Source: Nymphaea colorata
Lineage: Eukaryota > Streptophyta > Magnoliopsida > Nymphaeales > Nymphaeaceae
Length of the DNA: 11,642 bases
Assembly (NCBI RefSeq): GCF_008831285.2
Contig: NW_022204706.1
Span: 1-11,642 of the forward strand
Direction of reading: 5' to 3'
Shown piece after piece: positions 1-7,807 of this stretch. Every line of letters begins with the position of its first letter. Position 1 is the first letter of the stretch. Under the pieces are notes generated by a model. The model made no database searches and was not told the origin of the DNA. It saw only the letters and a program-made list of their open reading frames with translations. Made by a program: the position numbers and the translations under genes.

Positions 1-388
1 AGAAGACATCAATAAAACCAAAACATGACGCGCCGGCACTACAAACGACAATCCCAAAACCTCCCCAGTAGGACGTGAGTGAAGCCATCTGCTCAACCTG
101 TTGCCTCGGGTCCGCCAAAACCTGAAAAAGAAAACAACTGAAGGCTCAGCCTTCGCATATGGCAACAAGCCAGGAAAATGCCAAACCCTCTCAAGTAAGG
201 CTCAAATAAAAGAACAAATATCAACCCATCTATCGTCATGTCGTGTCAGAGTACGACACGTAAAAGCCACTTGATGGCCACACTAACACAACATCAGTCA
301 CATGCGAAACATGCTTAAACATAACACTTGCATTCATATCAATCACATATACGTCAGTCACATGCATTCTATCAAACACATTACATTT

Positions 389-409
389 CATTAACTTTAG
401 TGCATTAAC
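389..409. repeat. Short direct repeat CATTAAC x2 marking an LTR-LTR indel
   Basis: CATTAAC occurs at 389-395 and again at 403-409, separated by TTTAGTG. The other LTR (near 8283-8290) has a single CATTAAC and lacks the 14 bases between. Loss of one repeat plus the intervening sequence is the usual result of replication slippage or microhomology repair. The reverse event, a duplication in this copy, is less likely because the intervening bases are not a copy of their flank. Confidence 0.75.
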
Positions 410-432
410 AGTTCCTGTGGGTGCAACACAGG

Positions 433-438
433 CACGTG
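433..438. promoter_or_regulatory. G-box CACGTG in LTR (left copy)
   Basis: A perfect palindromic CACGTG, flanked as GGCACGTGCA. It is conserved in the second LTR at 8314-8319. G-boxes bind plant bZIP and bHLH factors, but whether this one acts in element expression is inference. A six-base motif is expected by chance in a few kilobases, so the support is its retention in both LTRs only. Confidence 0.35.
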
Positions 439-503
439 CACACCGGGCGGCCTACAGCGAGAGACACCCCGTGGTGGCCCATAACAGTATGGATCCATTT
501 CAC

Positions 504-515
504 CCGCTGCAGCGG
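504..515. repeat. Perfect 12-base palindrome CCGCTGCAGCGG
   Basis: The sequence is its own reverse complement, centred on a PstI-like CTGCAG. In the second LTR the same place (near 8390-8402) reads CCACTGCAGCAG. Both CpG sites have changed to CpA, which breaks the palindrome on both arms. This is the pattern left by cytosine deamination at methylated CpG. Confidence 0.7.
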
Positions 516-963
516 TAGAGCACTCATCCCTGGATGTGTGAAGTCCAAGGTGAGATACTCAGCCTTCCCTAGGACACCCAGGTTGGGAAGGCGGAAGCCC
601 AACGCTCCAAGCACAACACACAACAGAACCCTGGGGCCTTGCACCGCCTGCGCTCTGACATGCGAGACCAGTGGCGAGAACGGGACGTCTCCCAAACACA
701 CAACCACATCCCACCGGCCTCTCATCTCTTATCCTTCATTTTTTTTTTATCATTATCATTACTCATTCACAAGATGACTGGCTAGCACATGAGGTTAATA
801 CACCCTACGAGTGCACTTACACCTCCCAATGCCTCCACACGAGGTCTATACATACAGTAACAGTCATTGCTAGCCGTCATACAGTACGGGTACAACTACC
901 CTCTATTTCATCCATTTGCATCGTTGCCCATGGCAATGCATATGCAACAACGTACACATTCAT

Positions 964-999
964 ATCAATCATCACATCAATCCTCACATCAATCACGTC
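964..999. repeat. 12-base tandem repeat, 3 units (left LTR)
   Basis: Three consecutive units, ATCAATCATCAC, ATCAATCCTCAC and ATCAATCACGTC, are followed by a partial AATCACC. The same array is present in the second LTR. It lies inside the long U3 part of the LTR and may be an enhancer-like or merely slippage-derived minisatellite; function is unknown. Confidence 0.7.
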
Positions 1000-1340
1000 A
1001 ATCACCTCTTTGAAAAACTTAGTCAATCCACATAGAGTAGTCTCGATCTGCGGTTGGCTCGTAGCTGTCCTATGCAGTTATCATTCTATGATGCTTTCTA
1101 ATGCACAATTGGGGTCGAGGAGACACTCGACTCGATACCCCGCCTCATCTGTCCTAAACAGATATCAATTCTACCATGCACATGCCAATGCGTAATATTT
1201 TCAAAACAAATGACTAATAGCCTTTCTAACCCATTCATATCATATAAGCAACATACATATACTCATTCACAAAGCAGTCAATCAATTAACATCACAATCC
1301 TAGGATCCCTTGCCTAGGAGCACACAATCACACATTTGCC

Positions 1341-1360
1341 CCAGGCAGGGATTTGCCTGG
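1341..1360. repeat. LTR hairpin, 7-bp stem (CCAGGCA/TGCCTGG)
   Basis: CCAGGCA at 1341-1347 and TGCCTGG at 1354-1360 form a perfect stem around a six-base loop. In the second LTR (9228-9246) one G is lost and the stem shortens to six pairs. No known function; it may simply be a structured piece of U3. Confidence 0.5.
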
Positions 1361-1519
1361 AATGTCGTCATACCTGTGGCGCGCTCACAAAACTCTTCAA
1401 AACTCCTGGAGCTTCGAACTCAAGGTCGACGGGACGTGCCCGGGGTACCTGCAAACATAAACAAATGATAAGATTCCTACTAGATACCTAAACAATTCAA
1501 ACAAATACAAAACAAAATC

Positions 1520-1545
1520 CTTGAGGCACGTGTCATCGCCTCAAG
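1520..1545. repeat. LTR hairpin, 8-bp stem with G-box at the loop edge (left copy)
   Basis: CTTGAGGC at 1520-1527 pairs perfectly with GCCTCAAG at 1538-1545 across a ten-base loop. The stem-loop junction contains CACGTG followed by TC (1527-1534), an ABRE-type G-box. The second LTR keeps both stem and loop unchanged at 9404-9429. Conservation in both copies is seen; a regulatory role is inference. Confidence 0.5.
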
Positions 1546-2214
1546 AGGGTATCGACGGGTAGTGTCGACATACAAGCCCTCTAATAGGCCACTTCCCAAC
1601 TTCTAGCCGTGCCAACAAAAGTCAAAACTCAAAGCCATCAATCCGTCTATCACAAACGCCTTTCTCCAAACTTTCTTTTTCTTAATCAAGGCGTCAACCC
1701 CAAACGCACAACCAACTTACGTACGCTTTCCTTGTTTAACTCCAAGACGCACCCGTTCACCAGAACGTGTGCTACACGCTCACCAAAACCATCCTAAATC
1801 TTCCCCACAGCCATACAAATGCTACCATGCTTCCCTATTACTTCAAAAATCAACTCATCATGCTTAAAAGATCAACAAACACATGAATCATCGCTTCTCC
1901 ATCATAAACCCACATTTTCCCCAAAAGCAAAATCGCTTGCATGCTTTCCCTAACTATCAATTCTACCTTCTAGCATGCTCAAACAATAATTATATGCGTT
2001 TCAAAGAAAAATATATCGTAAAATAGGTTCAATTTCGCCTTGCTCACCCCAATTTGAAAGTCTAAACTTTGTAATCCTCTCGCAGCCACCTCACGAGTCT
2101 AAGTGGTCCCCAAACGGCTAAAATCCTTCAATGCCGCCATCACCAAGGCCTTCTCTAAACGCTGTTACGAGGGGGAGGACCAATCCCCAAGCTGAAATCG
2201 GATCAAACAGTGAT

Positions 2215-2550
2215 AGAATAGTGAAAATCAGTGAGAGAGAGTGCTCGATTGGAGAAAATAGAAAAACAAGCAGAAAATGGGGAGAGAACGTGAAGCGTAG
2301 ACAGAGAGGGAGGTCGAGTAGAGGGAGAGAGAGAGAAAAACAGAGGGGGACTGATAGGGGAGAGGGTTCGGTCAAAGGGAAAAAGGCCAGCAGTGAGGTG
2401 ACCGTGAATGAGAAAGGGAAGGAGACGAGAGAAAGAGTGAGCGTGGGTAGAGAGAGATGTGAGGGAGAGCAGACGAAAGGGGAAAAAGAGGAAACGGGGA
2501 AGGCAGCAGAAATAACGAGAGAGGGAGAAGATAGGGCAGCAGAGGAGAGC
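2215..2550. repeat. Purine-rich (GA) tract in LTR, pyrimidine-rich on the element's coding strand
   Basis: About 335 bases are almost entirely A and G on the plus strand, with runs of GAGAGA. The minus strand is therefore a CT-rich tract near the 5' part of the LTR. Such tracts occur as Y-patches or GAGA-type sites in plant promoters and as 5' leaders of transcripts. The charged low-complexity open frame across it (2131-2664) is a by-product of the base composition and is not called as a gene. Confidence 0.8.
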
Positions 2551-2739
2551 TTACCCACGCTGCCGCTGTCGCCACCTCCACTGCTGCCGTCTCCACCTCC
2601 GCCGCTGCCGGTCGAGCCACCGCCTGCACCATCTCCGTCTTCTTCTTCTCTGCACTGGCCGTGAGTACCCAGGAGATAGACGAGAGAAAAGAGGGAAAGG
2701 CGAGGAGAAGAGCCCTCGCGTCGGGCTCTTTCACGCCAA

Positions 2740-2763
2740 GGGTTTGGGTCCGGGTCTGGGTTC
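2740..2763 (+). repeat. GGGTYY hexamer x4: canonical G-quadruplex motif
   Basis: Four tandem hexamers (GGGTTT, GGGTCC, GGGTCT, GGGTTC) give four G3 runs separated by exactly three bases, which is a textbook intramolecular G-quadruplex pattern on the plus strand. It starts about 40 bases inside the LTR boundary at 2802. In the second LTR (10600-10618) six bases are lost and one GGG has become GTG, so the motif is gone there. Confidence 0.75.
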
Positions 2764-2802
2764 CGATCTGACCCGACCTGCCCAAAAACAACGAGCGTTA
2801 CA

Positions 2803-2813
2803 TCCTACCCTCC
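2803..2813 (-). other. Polypurine tract (PPT) of element 1
   Basis: On the minus strand GGAGGGTAGGA sits directly against the LTR start TGTAACGC. This is the RNase H-resistant primer for plus-strand DNA synthesis in LTR retrotransposons. It is preceded by an A/T-rich stretch (GACGAAATTT...) shared with element 2. The single T in the tract is present in both copies. Confidence 0.9.
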
Positions 2814-2851
2814 ATAAAAAAAAATTTCGTCCTTGAAATGTAAATCATACC

Positions 2852-3012
2852 TCAATGCAAGAACAAGTGTGGATATCTCTTCCGCATGTCCTCCTCAGGT
2901 TCCCATGTACTCTCCTTCAACCCATGGTACTGTCATTCCACTTTCACCAACGGAATCTCTTAGTGCGAAGCACTTGCTCTCGATGATCCACAATTCTAAT
3001 GGGCTGTTCTTC
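2852..3012 (-). pseudogene. Integrase C-terminal chromodomain (element 1), broken
   Basis: Chromodomains fused to integrase in plant chromoviruses bind modified histone H3 and steer insertion toward heterochromatin. The fragment carries the conserved REQVLR start, then a one-base loss near 2955 (AGATTCC where element 2 has AGAATTCC). In the next frame follow the VKVEW strand, the ESTWEPEEDM helix and a PHLF end. A TGA at 2935-2933 interrupts VKVEW just where element 2 has TGG. The natural stop is TGA at 2854-2852, leaving about 40 bases before the polypurine tract. Two separate lesions in about 50 codons mean it cannot be made intact. Confidence 0.85.
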
Positions 3013-4322
3013 CATTGTCAAATCATCTTGTACTAGAATACCTTGAAAATCAATCACATGTGTCGGATCTGGTACGTATTTTCGAAGCATAAAAACATGG
3101 AAGACGTCATGAACGTGACTCAAATCTGGTGGTAACGCCAATCTGTATGCCACCTCTTCAATCTTCTCTAATATCTCAAAAGGTCCTACGAACCTCGGGC
3201 TCAATTTTCCCTTCGCACCAAAGCGAAAAACACCTTTAGTAGGAGAAATCTTTAAAAACACATGATCACCCTCCTCAAAAGCCAATTCTCTACGACGAAT
3301 GTCAGCATAACTTTTCTGTCTGCTCTGAGCAGTCAACAACTTTTCCTTATCAATAGCACTTGGTCGGTGTAGTGTTGCAATACTAAAGGGTTTTCGATCT
3401 TACCATCACCCAATTCGGTCCAACAAGCTGGCGATCTGGAAGGTCTTCCATACAAAGCCTCAAAAGGTGCTATCCCAATACTAGAGTGGTAACTGTTATT
3501 ATATGCAAATTCTGCCAATTTCACATGTTTGTCCCATTCTCCTTTCCATTCTAAGACACATGCGTGCAACATGTCCTCTAAAGTCTGAATGGTCCTCTCA
3601 GACTGCCAATCAGTTTGGGGGTGGAACGCTGTGCTCAACTTAAGCTTGGTACCCAAAGCCTTCTATAATTGCCCCCAAAACCTAGAAGTAAAACGTGGAT
3701 CTCGATCCGAAATGATAGACTTTGGCACTCTATGCAATCTTACTATCTCGCCAATATATAACTCTGCAAGACTTTCCAAAGACTGACTAATTCTGATTGG
3801 CAGAAATTCGGCGGACTTCGTAAGTCGATCAACAATCACCCATATGGCATTCTATTGTCTTTTGGTACGAGGCAACCCAACCACAAAATCCATCATAATG
3901 TCTTCCCATTTCCACACTGGAATATCGATTCTTTGCAACAAGCCTCCTGGCCGCTGATGTTCTGCTTTTACCTGTTGGCAAACTAAGTACTTTGCCACAT
4001 ATTCTGCAATTTCACGCTTCATTCCAGGCCACCAAAAATTTCTCTTCATATCCTAAAACATCTTTGTACTGCCAGGGTGAATAAAAAACTTAGATTTGTG
4101 AGCTTCATCAAGCAACAAACGCTTCACCCCTTCATATCTAGGAACCCATAATCTCTGCCGAAACCGCAATGAACCATCTTCATCTTGATGCCAAAGAGAA
4201 TCGGTCTTCTGACTTGCTTCCATGTTCTTAGCAAACTCTGGATCTTCCTTTTGCTTCATTACAAGTTCTTCCATCAAAGATGTCGTATCAAGGCTGTCAT
4301 CGTTGCCTTGTTCTCATCACAA
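2944..4322 (-). pseudogene. Integrase (element 1): zinc-binding, DD35E core and GPF module, broken
   Basis: Integrase joins element cDNA to host DNA. The N-terminal region has the zinc-binding histidines (EAH, then IHPG, 4100-4075) and WWPGM. The first cysteine of the C-x2-C pair is Tyr (codon 3989-3987), the second is kept (LVCQQ). The catalytic triad is present: Asp in MMDFVVGLP (3890), Asp in SDRD (3707) and Glu in SERTIQ (3599), with exactly 35 residues between the last two. The LAEFAYN and FEALYG motifs and the GPF motif of the C-terminal domain (about 3186-3178) follow. Breaks: TAG at 4055, 3854 and 3665, a frameshift near 4320 and a one-base loss in an A run at 3341-3344. A Gly before QSER is Trp (3608-3606; element 2 has Gly). 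Confidence 0.9.
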
Positions 4323-4847
4323 ATGTAAGGCTGCCAAGCTATCACATCTTGCAATAATGTCCAAGAACGAGTCAACATACTACACATTGTCGCCTTGGCA
4401 TGCCTGCTCAATGCATCTGCCACCACATTCGCCTTGCCTGGATGATACGATATGGTGAAATCATAATCCTTTAAATATTCGATCCATCTTCTTTGCCTCA
4501 AGTTGAGATCCCTTTGCGAGGATATATACTTTAAGGACTTGTGATCTGTAAACACCTCGAATGTTGCACCATAAAGATAGTGTCTCCACATCTTCCATGC
4601 GAACACAACTGCTCCCAACTCCAAATCATGAGTGGGATAGTGTTGCTCATGGGCCTTCAACTGCCTTGATGCATAAGCCACTACACGGCCATGCTGCATC
4701 AACACACAACCATATCCGATCCCCGAAGCATCAGTGTACACCACAAAACTGGAATGACCTGATGGAAGCATCAGAATGGGGCAGAAGTAAGCTTGTCCTT
4801 CAGAGTTTGAAAACTCTTCTCACACTCTTCATTCCAAACAAACTTCA
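4274..4847 (-). pseudogene. RNase H domain (element 1), catalytic residues intact
   Basis: RNase H removes the RNA strand of the RNA-DNA hybrid during reverse transcription. In the open stretch 4771-4274 all four acidic residues of the DEDD site are visible: Asp in VYTDAS (codon 4732), Glu in [10 protein letters not shown] (4621), Asp in VFTDHKSL (4546) and Asp in VVADALSR (4417). The NLRQRRW and SYHPGKANV signatures are typical of Ty3/gypsy RNase H. The link to reverse transcriptase is broken by TGA at 4851-4849 (Gly expected in this position) and by a one-base loss near 4775. Past the domain the frame shifts again near 4320. Confidence 0.92.
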
Positions 4848-4848
4848 C

Positions 4849-5741
4849 TCATTTTCTCAGCAGCTTAGTCATTGGTGTAGCTATTTTCGAAAAGTCTTGT
4901 ATGAACCTGCGATAGTATCCTGTCAATCCCAAAAAGCTATTAACCTCAGTTACACTGCAAGGTGTCCTCCAGTCATGAATAGCTGACACCTTAGCCGGAT
5001 CGACGGATACTCCATCCTTCGAGATCACATGACCCAGAAAGTTTACATTCTCTAGCCAAAATTCACATTTTGAGTATTTGGCGTAAAGCTTATGCTTGCG
5101 CAAAAGACCCAACACACTTCTCAAGTGGTCTTTGTGCTTTGCCTCACTCTCTGAGTACACTAAAATATCATCAACAAACACAATAACAAAACGATCCAAG
5201 AACTCTTGGAAAACCCGATTCATGAGGTCCATGAACGCTGCGAGAGCATTAGTCAACCCAAAAGGCATGACCCTGAATTCATAATGCACATACCTGGTTC
5301 GAAAAGCAGTCTTAGAAACATCTTCCTCCCGTATCAAAATTGATGGTAGCCTATCCTCAGATCGATCTTAGAGTAAACCTTTGCATTCTTAAGCTGATCA
5401 AACAAGTCTTCAATTCTTGGAAGCGGATACTTATTCTTGATGGTGACTTGATTCAACATACGATAATCTATGCACAAGCGCATAGTCCCATCTTTCTTTT
5501 TCACAAACAATACAAGTGCTCCCCAAGGAGACACACTAGGTCGGATGAAGCTCTTATCTAAGAGCTCCTGCAGTTGCTTCTTCAACTCTTCTAACTCTGC
5601 TGGTGCCATACGGTAGGGTGCCTTAGAAATAGGAGTTGTCCCTGGTAACAACTCTATCTTGAACTCCACTTCTCGAGTTGGAGGCAAACTCGACAATTCC
5701 TCAGGAAACACATCAGGATACTCACTCACCATGGCAACATC
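4849..5741 (-). pseudogene. Reverse transcriptase (element 1), one frameshift, catalytic site intact
   Basis: The RNA-dependent DNA polymerase of the element. The first fragment (5741-5334) opens with the [10 protein letters not shown] linker and has the [13 protein letters not shown] helix, a [15 protein letters not shown] segment and [10 protein letters not shown] with the motif A aspartate (codon 5363). A one-base loss near 5340 shifts the frame. The second fragment (5337-4849) carries [10 protein letters not shown] (motif B, with Leu where Pro is usual), the catalytic FVDD box (5178-5167) and the NFLGHVIS thumb signature, then GYYRRFI. The three catalytic aspartates are all present. The upstream boundary is TAG at 5744-5742, probably from CAG. 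It is the best preserved part of pol together with RNase H. Confidence 0.93.
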
Positions 5742-5898
5742 CTACAATATCATCCGTTCAGCCTCATTGATCAACACATGACCAAGAAGGCAACGCTTCC
5801 ACTTTCTATCCATCGCTTAGCCTTCAATGCAGACACCAATATCTTATCAGTTCGACTGGCCCTACGAGCATGAAATTCCACAGACTGCATCTCATTAG
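5742..5898 (-). pseudogene. Protease to reverse transcriptase linker (element 1)
   Basis: On the minus strand this reads as a weakly conserved linker with pieces such as SALKAKR and then NEAERMIL in another frame, followed by TAG at 5744-5742. Position and piece order match the variable connector before the VFPEEL segment of Ty3/gypsy pol. At least one frameshift (near 5770-5790) separates the pieces. No catalytic motif is expected here. Confidence 0.6.
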
Positions 5899-6222
5899 TC
5901 AACATCTATATTGCTTCTTCCTGCAATTTATAATGGCATAATGCGCATACAACCAATCCATACCCAAAATCACATCAAACTCACTGAGACCTAGGATCAC
6001 CAACTGTGCGGGTAGTTGAAGTTGATGGATTTCCACGTCCACATCAGGAAGATACTCACGACACAACTCTTGAGCATGCATCGGGCTAACAACTTTTAAA
6101 ACATACGGCATTTTTCTAGCCGACACTTCTAGTGAGGTAGCAAATCGACTAGATATAAAAGAATGTGTCGTTCCTGCATCAAATAACACTCTAGCAATAT
6201 GAGAACTGACAAGTAAAGTAAT
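5899..6222 (-). pseudogene. Aspartic protease domain (element 1), retroviral-type
   Basis: The protease cleaves the Gag-Pol polyprotein. The fragment has VLFDAGTTHSFIS, where the aspartate (codon 6180-6178) of the usual D-S/T-G triplet is followed by Ala. FDVILGMDWL is the second conserved segment. DAG at the active site is a conservative departure and may be a family variant and not damage. The piece is cut off from Gag by TGA at 6225-6223 and by a frameshift near 6245. It ends at TGA 5901-5899 after a shift near the linker. Confidence 0.88.
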
Positions 6223-6340
6223 TCAACGAGGTCGTGTACCTGGAGCTCCTCCACATTAGTAGCGTAGACACGTCCAGACGTCTGTCGTGCACTAGAAGAA
6301 CCGGCTTCAGGCTTCTTCAATTCTCTTTCTTCTTCAACGG

Positions 6341-6382
6341 GCAATCCTTGATAAAGTGTCACATACCTCCGCAGTGTAAACA
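6341..6382 (-). pseudogene. Gag CCHC zinc knuckle 2, with internal stop
   Basis: The spacing C-x2-C-x4-H-x4-C is complete, reading CLHCGGM, stop, HFIKDC. The TGA at 6361-6359 replaces the residue just before the histidine, normally Gly. Zinc knuckles of Gag bind the genomic RNA. The frame shifts again right after the last cysteine. Confidence 0.85.
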
Positions 6383-6400
6383 AGCCCCAGTCACCCGATA

Positions 6401-6438
6401 GCACGGCTTCCCGGGTGCACACGAGAACAAGTGGGGCA
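6401..6438 (-). pseudogene. Gag zinc knuckle 1 (CPTC...H...C type), frameshifted
   Basis: The minus strand reads KCPTCSRVHPG in one frame and PGKPCYRV in the next. Together they give a C-x2-C-x4-H-x3-C pattern, the first of the two knuckles usual in Tekay/Del Gag. The shift lies in the CCCGGGAA run near 6408. The join is inferred; the two halves are seen directly. Confidence 0.7.
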
Positions 6439-7446
6439 CTTCTGAGAAGTCGGAGTGGCCACTGACCCCTGTGTGCCTCACTACGGGTAGGCTGGTTCCG
6501 TCTGAAAGTTCGTCATCCCGCCTCTCATAAGGCCGTGTCCTGCCCGCAAAGTGTTGGCGCTTTACCTGTGTCCGTTCACCTTGTGAATGCTGGCCTGCTT
6601 CTTCTGAGATCCTTCTGTGTCCTTACCCAATCTTCTTCTATGCATCGTGCCATTGTAACCGCCTCATCCAAGTCACGAGGTCTACTTGTCAACACTTTAC
6701 TTCGTAGTCCATCTCGCAGCCCACGCACAACTTGCCCGCTCTGGCCTCATCTGTAGTGTAAAGGTGTGGGCAATACACCTCTAAGTGCCAATATCTCGTA
6801 ATGTACTCTTCTAAGCTCGACCGATTCTGATGCAAATCTAGAAATTCTTGCATTTTCTTGTCTCTGGCATACACTGGAAAGTATGTGCTAAAGAAGGAAT
6901 CTCTAAACTGCTTCCATGAGATTGACCATTGGCCAGCGAACCGAATCTCACTAGTAGATTGCCACCAATTCTTGGCATCACCCTTCAACAAATAGGAGCC
7001 ATAGTTCACTCTATCTTCTTTAGGCACCTTCAGAAGCCCAAAAATACGTTCAACCTCTTCAATCAAGTCCTTTGCCTTGTCATGACTGCCCCCTCCTGAA
7101 AAGATAGGCGGCTGCATCGCCATAAACTGCTGATAAGACACTGCCGTTGCCTTCTCCCGAACTGAAGCACTGGTGTCCCCCGAAAGAGATGCATTACTCC
7201 TCTGATTACCGACCATTGACTGCATTAACGTGGTCAGCGTCTGCAACGTGGTCAGCAATATAGTCTACTGATCCACTGGCGGAGTCTGTCTCGGTGGGGT
7301 TTGGGCACCCCCACCTAGCTGGCATACTGGAGCTCTGACGCACTGTCACCCGCGGAGTATGCGCATCAGAATGGGTTGGGCTGGGCTCTCTATGTGCCTT
7401 TGAAGACGGCCCAGTTCGCTTCTTACCCCTACGATTGATATTCCAT

Positions 7447-7606
7447 CTGTACAAACAAGATCCTTAATTCTCAAATCACGACTAATACCAAATTCACAAG
7501 TCAAATCACAACGTGCATTAGCACGAAGTTCAAACATAGATCACATTACATACTTATACTTGAAAAATCAAAACTACAATAACCAACTAATCAAACAAAT
7601 GCGTAC
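7447..7606 (-). other. Candidate 160-base leader intron just upstream of the Gag ATG
   Basis: On the minus strand a donor CAG/GTACGC (intron starts at 7606) and an acceptor TTTGTACAG/ATG (intron ends at 7447) bracket a T-rich stretch typical of plant introns. The acceptor is immediately followed by the proposed Gag start codon. Removing it would leave a leader of about 60 bases after the primer site. Signals are seen; splicing is inference and could be chance. Confidence 0.35.
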
Positions 7607-7664
7607 CTGGGCAACACGGCTTCACAGATAAGCTTTAACTCACATCCATAATGAGGTTTGTGAT
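7447..7664 (-). other. 5' untranslated leader of element 1
   Basis: This is the gap between the primer binding site and Gag. It is A/T-rich and has no convincing open frame. It contains a small hairpin with a five-pair stem (CGTGC-ATTA-GCACG, 7512-7525), a possible packaging or dimerisation structure, though five pairs is weak. Most of it is covered by the candidate intron described separately. Confidence 0.7.
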
Positions 7665-7677
7665 GGCTCTGATACCA
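7665..7677 (-). other. Primer binding site for initiator-Met tRNA (element 1)
   Basis: The minus strand reads TGGTATCAGAGCC, the complement of the 3' end of plant initiator-Met tRNA and the standard PBS of this group. It lies four bases (GTTT on the minus strand) inside the internal end of the LTR at 7682. Minus-strand cDNA synthesis would start here. Confidence 0.95.
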
Positions 7678-7807
7678 AAACTGTCACACCCCGACCTTTT
7701 AACTGTCAAACCTTTTTTTTTCTAAACATAAAGCATCGAGGTGTGACTACCCAACAATTCAAAAAGACGATGAGCCAAGCAATTCTAAACAATGGGACGA
7801 ACTTTCA

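Larger units (their letters stand above)
1..2802 (-). repeat. 3' LTR of element 1, partial (left edge outside window)
   Basis: This block aligns over its whole length with 7895-10655. Base 1 matches 7895, so 213 bases of the LTR lie outside the window. It ends on the plus strand in ..GCGTTACA (minus strand start TGTAACGC), directly against the polypurine tract. It is 41 bases longer than the matching part of the other LTR. Differences include a 14-base segment at 396-409, about 20 extra bases in the CTGCCG-rich stretch near 2560-2612, and a longer GGGTYY hexamer run at 2740-2763. Open frames of about 100-180 codons on both strands carry no recognisable domain and are taken as chance. Confidence 0.95.
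2852..7446 (-). pseudogene. gag-pol: Degenerate gag-pol polyprotein region of element 1
   Basis: One ancestral reading frame of about 1,530 codons, the usual size for a Tekay/Del polyprotein, runs from a likely ATG at 7446-7444 to TGA at 2854-2852. It is now split into fragments in different frames. In-frame stops seen: TAG at 7267, 5744, 4055, 3854 and 3665, and TGA at 6361, 6225, 4851 and 2935 (first base on the minus strand). Frameshifts are inferred near 7440, 7312, 6740, 6408, 6335, 6245, 5340, 4775, 4320, 3343 and 2955. Fragments between breaks keep clear domain motifs, so decay is fairly recent. Domain entries follow separately. Protein production from this copy is not expected. Confidence 0.95.
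6341..7446 (-). pseudogene. gag: Gag (element 1): capsid domain and zinc knuckles, broken
   Basis: Gag forms the virus-like particle. The open stretch 7258-6689 holds the retrotransposon Gag domain: MQPPIFSGG, a helix with LIEEVERIFG, AKNWWQS, WKQFRDSFFSTYFP, and FLDLHQNRSSLEEYITRYWHL. This pattern is typical of plant Ty3 Gag. A shift near 6740 moves the RGLRDGL-type continuation into another frame. The N-terminal part reads NINRRGKKRTGP from about 7440. A shift in a G run near 7312 then leads to GGGAQTPPRQTPPVDQ, and TAG at 7267-7265 follows. The start is placed at ATG 7446-7444, which needs a one-base correction to reach the basic RRGKKR segment. Zinc knuckles have their own entries. Confidence 0.9.

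Noticed and set aside
505-550. tRNA-like D-arm sequence (GCAGCGGTAGAGCAC) resembling a pol III A box, with a weak B-box-like GTGTGAAGTCC downstream
   Set aside because: No acceptor stem, no anticodon arm that folds, and the B box has several mismatches. It is not a tRNA gene; a decayed tRNA-derived fragment cannot be excluded.
405-777. Overlapping open frames on both strands of the LTR, present again in the shared LTR near 8252-8900
   Set aside because: They overlap each other on opposite strands, have no recognisable domain, change frame between the two LTRs through small indels, and are explained by recent shared ancestry of the repeats.
964-999. CRISPR-like array from regularly spaced ATCAATC repeats
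   Set aside because: The units are directly adjacent with no spacers, only three in number, and sit in a eukaryotic LTR.
2131-2664. 177-codon plus-strand frame rich in Arg, Glu and Gly, with a proline-rich end
   Set aside because: It is the translation of a GA-rich low-complexity tract followed by a CTGCCG/CCACCT-rich stretch. The matching frame in the other LTR is disrupted.
2740-2763. Telomere-like repeat
   Set aside because: The units are GGGTYY hexamers and not the plant heptamer GGGTTTA, and there are only four of them inside an LTR.
4222-5561. Plus-strand open frames of 60-140 codons across the pol region
   Set aside because: They are antisense shadows of reverse transcriptase, RNase H and integrase coding sequence on the minus strand.
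6689-7258. Treating this frame as a complete Gag starting at 7258
   Set aside because: The first codon is TTG, not ATG, and Gag-like sequence continues upstream in another frame beyond TAG 7267, so this is an internal fragment.
7512-7525. Hairpin in the leader as a terminator or packaging signal
   Set aside because: A five-pair stem with a four-base loop is short enough to be chance, and no second copy of the leader is in the window for comparison.
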